Shown here: piece after piece, positions 22,736 through 31,961 of the stretch
Position numbering within the stretch: position 1 is the first letter of the stretch
Layout: each line of letters starts with the position of its first letter
From: Curvibacter sp. PAE-UM
GTDB taxonomy: Bacteria; Pseudomonadota; Gammaproteobacteria; Burkholderiales; Burkholderiaceae_C
Direction: 5' to 3'
Assembly (NCBI RefSeq): GCF_001432305.1
Contig: NZ_KQ483358.1
Span: forward strand, 814,881 to 878,880
DNA length: 64,000 nucleotides
Made by a program: the position numbers and the translations under genes
Notes under the pieces: generated by a model
Database searches by the model: none
What the model saw: the letters and a program-made list of their open reading frames with translations, nothing else
Told to the model about the DNA's origin: nothing

Positions 22736-23695
22736 TCAGTCCAGCTTGATGTTCTTCTTGCGGATCAGGCCGCCGTAACGCTGGTTCTCGGCGTCGTGAA
22801 ACGTCTTGAACTGCGCGGGTGTCATGGGGGTGAGATCGGCGCCGATGGCGGACAGGCGGGTCAACGTCTCGGGCATGGCGATCACCTTGTTGACCTCGGC
22901 GTTCACGCGCTCGATCACGGCCTTGGGCGTGGAGGCCGGCATGTAGATGCCGTACCAGGCGCTCATCTCCACGCCCTGGACGCCGGCCTCGGCCATGGTG
23001 GGCACGTCCGGCAGCTGCGGGTTGCGCCTGGCCGCGGCCACGGCCAGCGCCTTGACCTTGCCGTTCCTGATGTGGCCGATCACCGAGGGCATGGTGTCGA
23101 AGCTGATCTGCACCTGGCCCGCGATCAGGTCGATCAGCGCCGGGCCGCTGCCGCGGTAGGGGATGTGGGTGATGAAGGTGCCGGTCGCGTCCTTGAACAG
23201 CTCGGCCGCGATGTGCTGCGTGCTGCCGGCGCCACTGGTGGCGTAGTTGAGCTGGCCGGGTTTGCTCCTGGCCAGCTTGACCAGATCGCCCACCGTGGCC
23301 GTCGGTAGCGCGGTGTTGGCCACCAGCACATTGGGCACCGAGCCGACGAAGGCCACGGGCACCAGGTCCTTGTTGTTGTCGTAACCCAGCTTGAGCAAAT
23401 GTGGCGCAATCGCGTGCGCGGTGGACACGCCCATGACCAGGGTGTGGCCGTCGGTGGACTTGGCGGTGAAGTCGGCCGCGAGCGTATTGGACGCACCGGG
23501 TTTGTTCTCCACCACCACGGATTGTTTGAGCAGCGGGCCCAGGCGGTCGGCCACCGCACGGGCCATGGCGTCGGTGCCGCCGCCGGGTGAGGAGCCGACC
23601 ATGATGCGGACCGGGCGGCTCGGCCATTCCTGGGCTTGCACGGCGCCGCAGGTGGCCAGGATCGCGAGGGCGATCGTTGTGGTCAGAGTCTTCAT
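22736..23695 (-). CDS. Bug-family (TctC) periplasmic solute receptor
   Basis: A 319-residue exported receptor of the tripartite tricarboxylate transporter type. A signal peptide (residues 1-22, ending VQAQ) is followed by PSRPVRIMVGSSPGGGTDAMARAVADRL, then YATSGAGSTQHIAAELF and YRGSGPALIDLIAGQVQ, the usual carboxylate-binding landmarks. TctA/TctB membrane subunits are not nearby, as is common for Bug proteins in Burkholderiales. It is the first gene of the sugar-acid operon and divergent from a LysR gene, so it probably binds the operon's sugar acid or a precursor. Confidence 0.9.
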   Translation of the reverse strand: MKTLTTTIALAILATCGAVQAQEWPSRPVRIMVGSSPGGGTDAMARAVADRLGPLLKQSVVVENKPGASNTLAADFTAKSTDGHTLVMGVSTAHAIAPHLLKLGYDNNKDLVPVAFVGSVPNVLVANTALPTATVGDLVKLARSKPGQLNYATSGAGSTQHIAAELFKDATGTFITHIPYRGSGPALIDLIAGQVQISFDTMPSVIGHIRNGKVKALAVAAARRNPQLPDVPTMAEAGVQGVEMSAWYGIYMPASTPKAVIERVNAEVNKVIAMPETLTRLSAIGADLTPMTPAQFKTFHDAENQRYGGLIRKKNIKLD

Positions 23696-23774
23696 GGTTT
23701 TGTCTCCAGATGTGGTTTGAGGACGTCTCGAGAACCGATGGTAGGGATGCCTTCAATTGCCGTAAACTGAAAGC

Positions 23775-23790
23775 TATTGATCGATCGATA
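23775..23790. promoter_or_regulatory. Near-perfect palindrome in the divergent LysR/operon gap
   Basis: TATTGATCGATCGATA is a 16-base palindrome with one mismatch pair. A smaller inverted repeat, CTGA-GGTAA-TCAG, follows at 23793-23805 just before the GTG start of the LysR gene. LysR proteins bind such dyads and repress their own gene from this position. Confidence 0.5.
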
Positions 23791-23806
23791 ACCTGAGGTA
23801 ATCAGC

Positions 23807-24742
23807 GTGGGCTCCATCGACCGCCAGGACAGCACACCGCAGTTGCTCAACCGGCTGCGCATGCGGCAGATTGCGCTGATGCTCGCCATCGACAGCGAGC
23901 GCACCCTGCGGGGTGCGGCCGGCCAGCTCGGCCTGACCCAGCCGGCGGCCACCAAGATGCTCAAGGAACTGGAAGACGCCCTGGGCCAGCCCCTGTTCGA
24001 GCGTGTGGGCCGCGGCCTGCGGCTCAACGCGGCGGGCGAGCGGGTGACCGGTTATTTCCGCAGCATCCGCGGCAGCATGGAGGCGCTGAACCGCGAATTG
24101 GTGGAGGTGCGCCAGGGCCGGGCCGGCAAGTTTTCGGTGGGCAGCATCATGGCGGCCTCACCGGGGCGCCTGACCGAGGCCTTGCTCGGGCTCAAGGAGC
24201 TGTTTCCCCTGCTGACCATCGAGATCGCGGTCGACACCAGCGACCGCCTGCTGCAGCAATTGAGCGAAGGTGTGCTCGAAGTGGTCGTCGGCCGGCGCGT
24301 GGGCAACCCCGGCATTGAATGCCGTTTCACCGCCATCGAGGACGAACGTCTGGCCGTCGTGGTTGGCAACGAGCATCCCCTGGCGCGCAAGCGGCAGGTG
24401 GTGTTTGAGGACCTGCTGGACTATCCCTGGATCCTGCAGCCGGCCGGCAGCCCGCTGCGCGAGCTGATCGAGCGCGAATTCCGCGACCACCAGGCCGCCT
24501 TGCCCCGGGGCCTGATCGAGACCGGCTCCATCCTCACCACCATCAACCTGATCCGGCGCTCACAGCTGGTCTCGGTCATTCCCGAAGCCGTGGCCCAGCG
24601 TGACGCCGAGCACGGCATCCTGCGCATCCTGCCCTACCGCCTGGGTCAGAGCCTGGCCGCCTACGGCAGCCTGGTCAGCAAGGACCGTCCGCTGAGCAAG
24701 CCGGCCGAACATTTTCTGGAACTGCTGCACCGGAAACGATAG
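23807..24742 (+). CDS. LysR-family regulator of the sugar-acid operon
   Basis: A 311-residue LysR protein of the GbpR-like type: the helix-turn-helix comes after a short leader (LRMRQIALMLAIDSERTLRGAAGQLGLTQPAATKMLKELEDALGQPLFERVGRGL). The effector domain begins at KFSVGSIMAASPGRL. The start is GTG with a GAGG box seven bases before it. Divergent position from the Bug-pdxA-dehydratase operon makes it the likely regulator, with a sugar acid as probable inducer; GbpR itself responds to galactose-type sugars. Confidence 0.88.
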   Translation: MGSIDRQDSTPQLLNRLRMRQIALMLAIDSERTLRGAAGQLGLTQPAATKMLKELEDALGQPLFERVGRGLRLNAAGERVTGYFRSIRGSMEALNRELVEVRQGRAGKFSVGSIMAASPGRLTEALLGLKELFPLLTIEIAVDTSDRLLQQLSEGVLEVVVGRRVGNPGIECRFTAIEDERLAVVVGNEHPLARKRQVVFEDLLDYPWILQPAGSPLRELIEREFRDHQAALPRGLIETGSILTTINLIRRSQLVSVIPEAVAQRDAEHGILRILPYRLGQSLAAYGSLVSKDRPLSKPAEHFLELLHRKR

Positions 24743-24807
24743 CCTTGGATGAAGCCGGGCGGCAGACCCGCCAAGCTCGCGGGTCGTGGGGGTTTGAGGG
24801 GGCGTTG

Positions 24808-24850
24808 TTGTACTCCTGGGGGTATATGGTATATACTGCACCCAGTATAT
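24808..24850 (+). promoter_or_regulatory. Promoter with CsoR-type operator for the RND operon
   Basis: TACTCCTGGGGGTA (24811-24824) is a G/C tract flanked by TAC/GTA, the form bound by CsoR/RcnR-family repressors. A perfect 8-4-8 inverted repeat, ATATACTG-CACC-CAGTATAT, lies at 24831-24850. A possible -10 (TATACT, 24832-24837) sits in its left arm, with TTGTAC at 24808-24813 as a weak -35 (18-base spacing). A CsoR-family repressor is encoded at the end of the same operon, which suggests autoregulation. Confidence 0.6.
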
Positions 24851-24860
24851 GGAGAAAGCC

Positions 24861-25919
24861 ATGAAATCGATCCACACCATCGCCTTTGTCGTTTCCCTGG
24901 CCGTTCTGGCCGGTGCCCCCGTTCTGGCCAAGGGCGGCGTCACCGTGCCGACGGTCCAGATCGGGGCGCGTGCCGTTTCCACCGGTTATGAGATCGACGG
25001 CGTCATCGAGCCGGTCAAGCAGAGCGTGGTTTCGGCCCAGGCCTCCGGGCGTGTCGTCAAGCTGCTGGTCAAGATGGGCGACCGCGTCAAGGCGGGCCAG
25101 TTGCTGGCCACCATCGACGACCAGGAAAGCTCGGTCGGTGTGCAGCGCAGCGCCGCCCAGGTGACGCAGAGCGAGGCCGAGTTGCGCAACGCCCAGGTCA
25201 ACTACGAGCGCACGCGCAACCTGCAAAGCCAGGGTTTCGTGAGCCAGGCCGCGCTGGACGTGGCCGAAACCCAGTACAAGGCCGCCCAGGCCGGCCGTGC
25301 GCAGGCCGCCGCCGGCGCGCGGCAGTCGGCGCTCTCGCAGGGCTACACCCGGGTGACCGCCCCTTATGACGGCTGGGTGTTGCAGACGCACGCCGAGGCC
25401 GGTGACCTGGCCGTGCCGGGCAAGCCCATCGTGACGGTCTACGCGCCGCTGCCGCTGCGCGCCGTGGTGCAGGTGCCGGCCTCGCTGGCCGACAGCACGC
25501 GTGCGGCCAAGGAAGTGCTGGTGCAGCTGAGTGAGGCCAACGGCGAATCGAAGTGGGTCGCGCCGGTCAAGCGCAGCGCCATGCCGGCGGCCGATCCCGT
25601 GTCGCAGACCGTGGTGTGGCGCCTGGACCTCTCGCCCCAGGCGGCGCAGAATCTGCTGCCGGGTCAGCAGGTGCGTGTGCGTTTCGTCGGAGGCCAGGCC
25701 AACCGTACGGTGGTGCCGGCGGCTGCGGTGCTGCGACGCGGTGAATTGACCGCCGTCTATGTGGCCACCGAGCGAGGTTTCGTGCTGCGCGCCGTGCGCC
25801 TGGGTGCCGACCATGGTGCCGACGGTGTGGAAATCGTGGCCGGACTGGCCGCTGGCGAGCGCGTGGCGCTCGATCCGGTCAAGGCCGGCCTGGCCGGCGC
25901 CGTTGCCGCCCAACCTTGA
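24861..25919 (+). CDS. RND efflux periplasmic adaptor (membrane fusion protein)
   Basis: A 352-residue exported protein (signal peptide residues 1-21, ending at VLAK). The halves of the lipoyl domain are GRVVKLLVKMGDRVKAGQLLATIDDQE and VTAPYDGWVLQTHAEAGDLAVPGKPI, separated by a coiled hairpin (residues about 90-145, rich in Gln/Ala/Glu). A beta-barrel and membrane-proximal domain follow. It couples the inner-membrane RND pump to an outer-membrane channel; no TolC homologue is encoded nearby. The ATG at 24861 has a GGAGAAAGCC ribosome site; an in-frame ATG at 24849 is less likely. Confidence 0.9.
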   Translation: MKSIHTIAFVVSLAVLAGAPVLAKGGVTVPTVQIGARAVSTGYEIDGVIEPVKQSVVSAQASGRVVKLLVKMGDRVKAGQLLATIDDQESSVGVQRSAAQVTQSEAELRNAQVNYERTRNLQSQGFVSQAALDVAETQYKAAQAGRAQAAAGARQSALSQGYTRVTAPYDGWVLQTHAEAGDLAVPGKPIVTVYAPLPLRAVVQVPASLADSTRAAKEVLVQLSEANGESKWVAPVKRSAMPAADPVSQTVVWRLDLSPQAAQNLLPGQQVRVRFVGGQANRTVVPAAAVLRRGELTAVYVATERGFVLRAVRLGADHGADGVEIVAGLAAGERVALDPVKAGLAGAVAAQP

Positions 25920-25951
25920 GAACCGACATGAAAAACAGCCAGGAGGAGCGC

Positions 25952-28900
25952 ATGGGCATTTCCGGACGCATCGCGGCGGCCTTCCAGGCCAACGCCATCA
26001 CCCCCTTGCTGGCCCTGGTGGCCCTGCTGCTGGGCCTGTTCGCCGTGTTCGTCACGCCGCGCGAGGAAGAGCCGCAGATCAACGTGACCATGGCCAATGT
26101 GCTGATCCCCTTCCCCGGGGCCAGCAGCACCGATGTGCAGAACATGGTCGCGCGCCCGGCCGAGCAGGTGCTCAGCCAGATCGCCGGCATCGAACACACC
26201 TATTCCGTGGCCCGCCCGGGGCTGGCCGTGCTGACCGTGCAGTTCAAGGTGGGCGTGCCGCGCACCGAGGCGCTGGTGCGCCTGTACGACGTGCTCAACG
26301 CCAACCAGGACTGGCTGCCGCGCGACCTGGGCACGCTGGCGCCCATCGTCAAGCCCAAGGGCATCGACGACGTGCCGGTGCTGGCCGTGACCCTGTGGAG
26401 CAAGGACGCCCAACCCGCACAGGAACTGGAGCGCGTGGCCCACGAGGTGGAAACCGAACTCAAGCGCGTCAAGGGCACGCGTGAGGTGCAGACCATCGGC
26501 GGCCCGGGCCGCGCGGTGCACGTGTGGCTGGACCCCACGCGCCTGCGCGCCCGCGGCATTGACGTGCTGACGCTCAAGCAGACGCTGACCGCCGCCAACT
26601 TCGGCATGCCGGCCGGCAGCGTGCTGGATACCAGGGGCAAGACCAAGGGTGCTGCGCCGCAGATGCTGAGCGTGGAAACCGGCGAGTTCCTGCGCTCGGC
26701 GCAGGATGTGGGCGACATCGTGGTCGGCGTGAGCCGGGGCGCCCCGGTCTACCTGCGCGAAGTGGCGCGCGTCGAAGCCGGCGCCCAGCAGCCGCAACGT
26801 TATGTCTGGTTCACCCCCGGAGCCGCCATGGCCCAGGGTGAGGGTGGCGATGCCGCCCCCGCTGGTCAGGTCTACCCGGCCGTCACGCTGACCGTGACCA
26901 AGAAGCCGGGCGAGAACGCGGTGGACGTGGCACGCGGGGCCAACGCCCGCGTGCAGGCCCTGCGCAACACCGTCATCCCGGGCAACATCGAAGCCACCGT
27001 CACCCGCAACTACGGCGAGACCGCGGCCGAGAAAGCCAACAAGCTGATCCAGAAACTGGCCTTCGCCACCGGCTCGGTGATCCTGCTGGTGGGTTTTGCG
27101 CTGGGCCGGCGCGAGGCCGTGATCGTCGGCGCTGCCGTGATCCTGACGCTGATGGCCACGCTCTTTGCCTCCTGGGCCTGGGGCTTCACGCTCAACCGCG
27201 TTTCGCTGTTCGCGCTGATCTTCTCCATCGGCATCCTGGTGGACGACGCCATCGTCGTGGTGGAGAACATCCACCGTCACCAGCAGCTCACACCCGAGGC
27301 GCCGCTGCGCGAGATCATTCCGCGCGCCGTCGATGAAGTGGGCGGCCCCACCATCCTGGCCACGCTGACCGTGATCGCCGCGCTGCTGCCCATGGCCTTC
27401 GTGAGCGGCCTGATGGGCCCTTACATGAGCCCGATCCCGATCAACTCCAGCCTGGGCATGGCCCTCTCGCTGGCCATCGCCTTCACGGTCACGCCCTGGC
27501 TGGCGCTGAAACTGATGAAGGAACACGGCCCCGGCCATGCTGCACACGACGCGCATGCTGGCGGCGGCATCGGTGGCAAGCTGCAAACGCTGTTCACCCG
27601 CGTGCTCACGCCCTTCCTGGCCAGTTCGCGCCAGCGCCTGCTGCTGCTGGCCGGCATCATGGGGGCGCTGCTGCTGTCGGTCGCGCTGACCCTGGTGCCT
27701 TCTTCCTTTGTCGGCGTGGTGCTCAAGATGCTGCCCTTCGACAACAAGAGCGAATTCCAGGTGCTGGTCGAAATGCCGGCCGGCGCCCCGCTGGAAGACA
27801 CGGCCGCCACTTTGCACGAGCTGGGCGCTTTTCTCTCGCAGCAGCCCGAGGTGCAGGACCTGCAGGGTTATGCCGGCTCGGCCTCGCCCATCACCTTCAA
27901 CGGCCTGGTGCGCCAGTACTACCTGCGCGCTGAAGCCGAGCAAGGCGACCTGCAGGTCAACCTCGTCGACAAGCACCACCGCAGCGACAAGAGCCACGTG
28001 ATCGCCCAGCGCCTGCGCCCCGAGCTGGAAAAGATCGGCGTCAAGCACGGCGCGCGCGTGAAGGTGGTCGAAGTACCGCCGGGCCCGCCCGTCATGAGCC
28101 CGCTGGTGGCCGAGATCTACGGCCCCGACGAAGCCGGCCGCCAGCAACTGGCTCGGCGTGTGGCACAGGCTTACAGCGAGACCACCGACATCGTCGGGGT
28201 GGATACGTCCCTCAAGGAAGACGCGCCGCGCGCCTGGCTGCGTGTGCGCCGCCAGCGCGCCGAGTCCCTGGGCATTCCGGTGGCCGCCGTGGCGCAGACC
28301 GTCTCGGCCGCGCTCTCGGGCACCGATGCCGCCTGGCTGCACGACGCGCAGTCCAAGTACCCCGTGCCGGTGCGCCTGCAGCTGCCGCGTGAGCAGCAGG
28401 TCGGCCTGGATGCACTGCTGGCCCTGCCCCTGCGCGCGGCCAACGGCCAGCTGGTGCCGCTGTCCGAACTGGTACGCGTGGAGCGCGGCGTGATCGACAA
28501 GCCCCTGTTCACCAAGGACCTGGCCAACGTGAGTTACGTCTTCGGCGACATGGCGGGCAAGCTGGACTCGCCGCTCTACGGTCTGTTCGCCATCCGTCCG
28601 AAGCTGGAAGAAGCCGCGCTCAAAGGCACGGGCGAACTCAACGAATACTGGATCAGCCAGCCGACCGACACCTGGCGCCAGTACGCGCTCAAGTGGGACG
28701 GCGAATGGCAGATCACCTACGAGACCTTCCGCGACATGGGCGCCGCCTATGGCGTGGGGCTGATCCTGATCTACCTGCTGGTGGTGGCGCAGTTCCGCTC
28801 CTACACCACGCCGCTGGTCATCATGGCGCCCATCCCGCTGACCATCATCGGTGTGATGCCGGGCCACGCCCTGCTGGGCGCGCAGTTCACCGCCACCTCC

Positions 28901-29248
28901 ATGATCGGCATGATCGCGCTGGCCGGCATCATCGTGCGCAACTCCATCCTGCTGGTGGACTTCATCGAGCTGCAGGTCAGCCAGGGCATGAAGTTCCGCG
29001 ACGCCGTGGTGCAGTCGGCCGCCGTGCGCGCGCAACCGATCGCGCTCACGGGCCTGGCCGCCATGATCGGCGCCTTCTTCATCCTGGACGACCCGATCTT
29101 CAACGGCCTGGCGATTGCCCTGATCTTCGGCATCCTGGTCTCCACGCTGCTGACGCTGGTGGTGATCCCGGTCCTGTACTATTCTCTATACCGCCGGAGG
29201 TATAAGAACGCCGACGGTACGCCCCTGCAACCCGTATCCGCAACCTGA
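25952..29248 (+). CDS. RND efflux permease (AcrB superfamily)
   Basis: A 1098-residue inner-membrane proton-driven pump. It has the first helix at NAITPLLALVALLLGLFAVFV, a large periplasmic loop (PGASSTDVQNMVARPAEQVL), a second half repeating the layout, and the paired aspartates of the proton relay in GILVDDAIVVVENIHRH. The chosen ATG follows AGGAGGAGCGC; in-frame ATG 25928 and TTG 25916 overlap or abut the adaptor stop and have weaker signals. The length and sequence style resemble the less-studied RND branch near HAE1, not CusA, because no methionine triad is apparent. Neighbours suggest export of a thiol- or sulfur-related toxicant; this is inference. Confidence 0.92.
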   Translation: MGISGRIAAAFQANAITPLLALVALLLGLFAVFVTPREEEPQINVTMANVLIPFPGASSTDVQNMVARPAEQVLSQIAGIEHTYSVARPGLAVLTVQFKVGVPRTEALVRLYDVLNANQDWLPRDLGTLAPIVKPKGIDDVPVLAVTLWSKDAQPAQELERVAHEVETELKRVKGTREVQTIGGPGRAVHVWLDPTRLRARGIDVLTLKQTLTAANFGMPAGSVLDTRGKTKGAAPQMLSVETGEFLRSAQDVGDIVVGVSRGAPVYLREVARVEAGAQQPQRYVWFTPGAAMAQGEGGDAAPAGQVYPAVTLTVTKKPGENAVDVARGANARVQALRNTVIPGNIEATVTRNYGETAAEKANKLIQKLAFATGSVILLVGFALGRREAVIVGAAVILTLMATLFASWAWGFTLNRVSLFALIFSIGILVDDAIVVVENIHRHQQLTPEAPLREIIPRAVDEVGGPTILATLTVIAALLPMAFVSGLMGPYMSPIPINSSLGMALSLAIAFTVTPWLALKLMKEHGPGHAAHDAHAGGGIGGKLQTLFTRVLTPFLASSRQRLLLLAGIMGALLLSVALTLVPSSFVGVVLKMLPFDNKSEFQVLVEMPAGAPLEDTAATLHELGAFLSQQPEVQDLQGYAGSASPITFNGLVRQYYLRAEAEQGDLQVNLVDKHHRSDKSHVIAQRLRPELEKIGVKHGARVKVVEVPPGPPVMSPLVAEIYGPDEAGRQQLARRVAQAYSETTDIVGVDTSLKEDAPRAWLRVRRQRAESLGIPVAAVAQTVSAALSGTDAAWLHDAQSKYPVPVRLQLPREQQVGLDALLALPLRAANGQLVPLSELVRVERGVIDKPLFTKDLANVSYVFGDMAGKLDSPLYGLFAIRPKLEEAALKGTGELNEYWISQPTDTWRQYALKWDGEWQITYETFRDMGAAYGVGLILIYLLVVAQFRSYTTPLVIMAPIPLTIIGVMPGHALLGAQFTATSMIGMIALAGIIVRNSILLVDFIELQVSQGMKFRDAVVQSAAVRAQPIALTGLAAMIGAFFILDDPIFNGLAIALIFGILVSTLLTLVVIPVLYYSLYRRRYKNADGTPLQPVSAT

Positions 29249-29264
29249 ACCCTAGGAGTTAAAA

Positions 29265-29489
29265 ATGACTGTTGAACGCTACATCCGCATCATGGCCGGT
29301 TTCTTCGTCATGCTGTCGCTGGCCCTGGGCGTCGAAGCCAGCCCGATCTTCGTGAGCCCCTGGTTCCTGGCCTTCACCGCCTTCGTCGGCTTCAACCTGT
29401 TCCAGTCCGGTTTCACCGGCTTCTGCCCGCCCGGCATCCTGCTCAGGAAACTGGGCGTGCCTGAAGGCGGCTCCTGCGGCACCAAGTAA
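29265..29489 (+). CDS. DUF2892 (YgaP-like) small membrane protein
   Basis: A 74-residue protein with two membrane helices (about residues 7-24 and 28-47) and the TGFCPPGILLRKLG ending typical of DUF2892. In E. coli the same two-helix unit is the tail of the rhodanese YgaP. Here it stands alone and ends in GGSCGTK, so two cysteines face one side of the membrane. An AGGAG box lies seven bases before the ATG. It sits between the RND pump and an OsmC-like protein, a grouping that hints at persulfide or thiol chemistry. Confidence 0.85.
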   Translation: MTVERYIRIMAGFFVMLSLALGVEASPIFVSPWFLAFTAFVGFNLFQSGFTGFCPPGILLRKLGVPEGGSCGTK

Positions 29490-29499
29490 GGCCAGCGCC

Positions 29500-29946
29500 A
29501 TGAGCGAGTCCAGGCCCCGTGTCGTGCTGCGTCAGCAGCAGGACTTCCAGTTCGCCATCGACTTCGGCAACGGCCAGCCGCCGCTCGTGGGTGACGAGAA
29601 CCCGCCGCTGGGCCAGGGCCGAGGCCCGACCCCGGTGCAGTTGCTGGCCGCTGCCGTGGGCAACTGCCTGTCGGACTCGCTGCTGTTTGCCCTGCGCAAG
29701 TTCAAGCAGACGCCCGAGCCCATCAGCTGCGAGGTCACGGCGGAGATCGGCCGCAATGCCGACAACCGCCTGCGCGTGCTGGGGCTGGACGTGGCGCTCA
29801 CCTTGGGCGTGCCGGCAGCCAGCTTGCAGCACCTGGACCGCGTACTCGAACAGTTCGAGGCCTTCTGCACCGTGGGCGCCAGCGTGGCGCAGGGCATCCC
29901 CCTGCACGTGAGCGTGCGTGACGCCAACGGGCAGCAACTCAAATAA
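29500..29946 (+). CDS. OsmC-family protein
   Basis: A 148-residue OsmC/Ohr-fold protein. The two catalytic-type cysteines are C56 (AAAVGNCLSDS) and C123 (EAFCTVGAS), in the positions used by the family to reduce organic hydroperoxides. A third cysteine is at ISCEV. Family members are dimers that use thiol exchange with dihydrolipoyl partners or other thiols. It starts ten bases after the DUF2892 gene and is followed after 11 bases by the CsoR-family gene, so it is part of one operon. Confidence 0.86.
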   Translation: MSESRPRVVLRQQQDFQFAIDFGNGQPPLVGDENPPLGQGRGPTPVQLLAAAVGNCLSDSLLFALRKFKQTPEPISCEVTAEIGRNADNRLRVLGLDVALTLGVPAASLQHLDRVLEQFEAFCTVGASVAQGIPLHVSVRDANGQQLK

Positions 29947-29957
29947 AGGGAAGAGGC

Positions 29958-30311
29958 ATGGCCAAAAGCGCATCCTTGAAGAAAGCACCGGCGCCCACCA
30001 GCACCGTGGTCGGCTGCGACCCGACCGTGCTGACCGACAGCGACGCACGCACCGAGGTGCTCAACCGCCTGCGTCGCGCTGAAGGCCAGCTGCGCGGCAT
30101 CCAGCGCATGATCGAGGATGGCGAAAGCTGCCTCAAGATCGGCCAGCAGTTCTCGGCCGTGCGCAAGGCGCTGGACAGCACCTACCTGCGCATGACGGTC
30201 TGCTTCATGGAGCAGGAACTCGAAGCGCGCCTCTCACCTGGCGAAGAGCAGAAGGCCGACCTCTCGGCCATGATGAAGGACATGGAGACGCTGCTGGCGC
30301 GGATGGGCTGA
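29958..30311 (+). CDS. CsoR/DUF156-family repressor without histidines
   Basis: A 117-residue all-helical regulator. The family core is clear: NRLRRAEGQLRGIQRMIEDGESCLKIG and FSAVRKALDSTYLRMTV. Copper-sensing CsoR uses Cys, His at +25 and Cys at +29; here the first cysteine is C58, the second is C82 at +24, positions +25 and +29 are Phe and Glu, and the whole protein has no histidine. A third cysteine, C20, lies in an N-terminal extension. The nickel, copper and formaldehyde sensors are therefore unlikely models; a dithiol or persulfide sensor related in logic to CstR is possible. It ends the RND operon. Confidence 0.88.
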   Translation: MAKSASLKKAPAPTSTVVGCDPTVLTDSDARTEVLNRLRRAEGQLRGIQRMIEDGESCLKIGQQFSAVRKALDSTYLRMTVCFMEQELEARLSPGEEQKADLSAMMKDMETLLARMG

Positions 30312-30329
30312 GCTTGCGTGCGGCAACCG

Positions 30330-30815
30330 TCAGGGGCGGTTGGGACGGACGCGGCCCAGCATGCGCTGGTTCGTCTTGAACCACTCGCTGGCGCCTGCCT
30401 GCCAGGGCCATATGCCGCTGGTGGTCGGGTAAATGAGCTGGACGACTTCGTAGCTTTTGCCCTTGTAGTGTCGGTCGCAGCCCAGCGTGTATTCGGTCAG
30501 TCGGCTGGGCTTGGCCGGCTCGACATAGATGGAGAAACCTTCCAGGAAGCCCGAGTAGAGTACGCCTCGGGCGAATCGGCCGTTGCGTCGGACCTGGTCC
30601 TTGTATTCGTTGATCATGGCGTGGCCCAACTCCGGGCGCACGCCGATGACGATGGCTTCGGGCGCGCCGCAGCTTTCCTGGATGCCCACCGAATAGGAAA
30701 ACGTGGGCTCTTTCCCCTCGGGGTCAAACACGCTGATCACGTGGCAGCCATATTCGGCGATGTCGGCCTTGACGCGTTCATCGTTCTCCCGTCGCTGTTC
30801 TTTGCTGATCGCCAT
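30330..30815 (-). CDS. DUF4262 protein
   Basis: A 161-residue cytosolic protein of the DUF4262 family: AEYGCHVISVFDPEGKEPTFSYSVGI, APEAIVIGVRPELGHAMINEY and YKGKSYEVVQLIYP are the typical blocks. The function of the family is unknown. The start is set at the ATG at 30815, which has a GGAG box nine bases upstream; an in-frame TTG five codons earlier is less likely. It is convergent with the CsoR-family gene and lies in the same direction as, and downstream of, the adenine deaminase gene. Confidence 0.8.
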   Translation of the reverse strand: MAISKEQRRENDERVKADIAEYGCHVISVFDPEGKEPTFSYSVGIQESCGAPEAIVIGVRPELGHAMINEYKDQVRRNGRFARGVLYSGFLEGFSIYVEPAKPSRLTEYTLGCDRHYKGKSYEVVQLIYPTTSGIWPWQAGASEWFKTNQRMLGRVRPNRP

Positions 30816-30875
30816 CTCATTCAACTCCAAATGTCTGGTAGATCAAGATGCAGGGTCTCAGTGCACACCCGGTTA

Positions 30876-31961
<1,086 letters not shown>

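Noticed and set aside
25757-29035. Very long open frame on the minus strand opposite the RND permease (1092 codons).
   Set aside because: It is His/Gln/Arg/Gly-rich, has no recognisable domain and lies wholly antisense to a clear RND pump; high GC removes stop codons from this frame.
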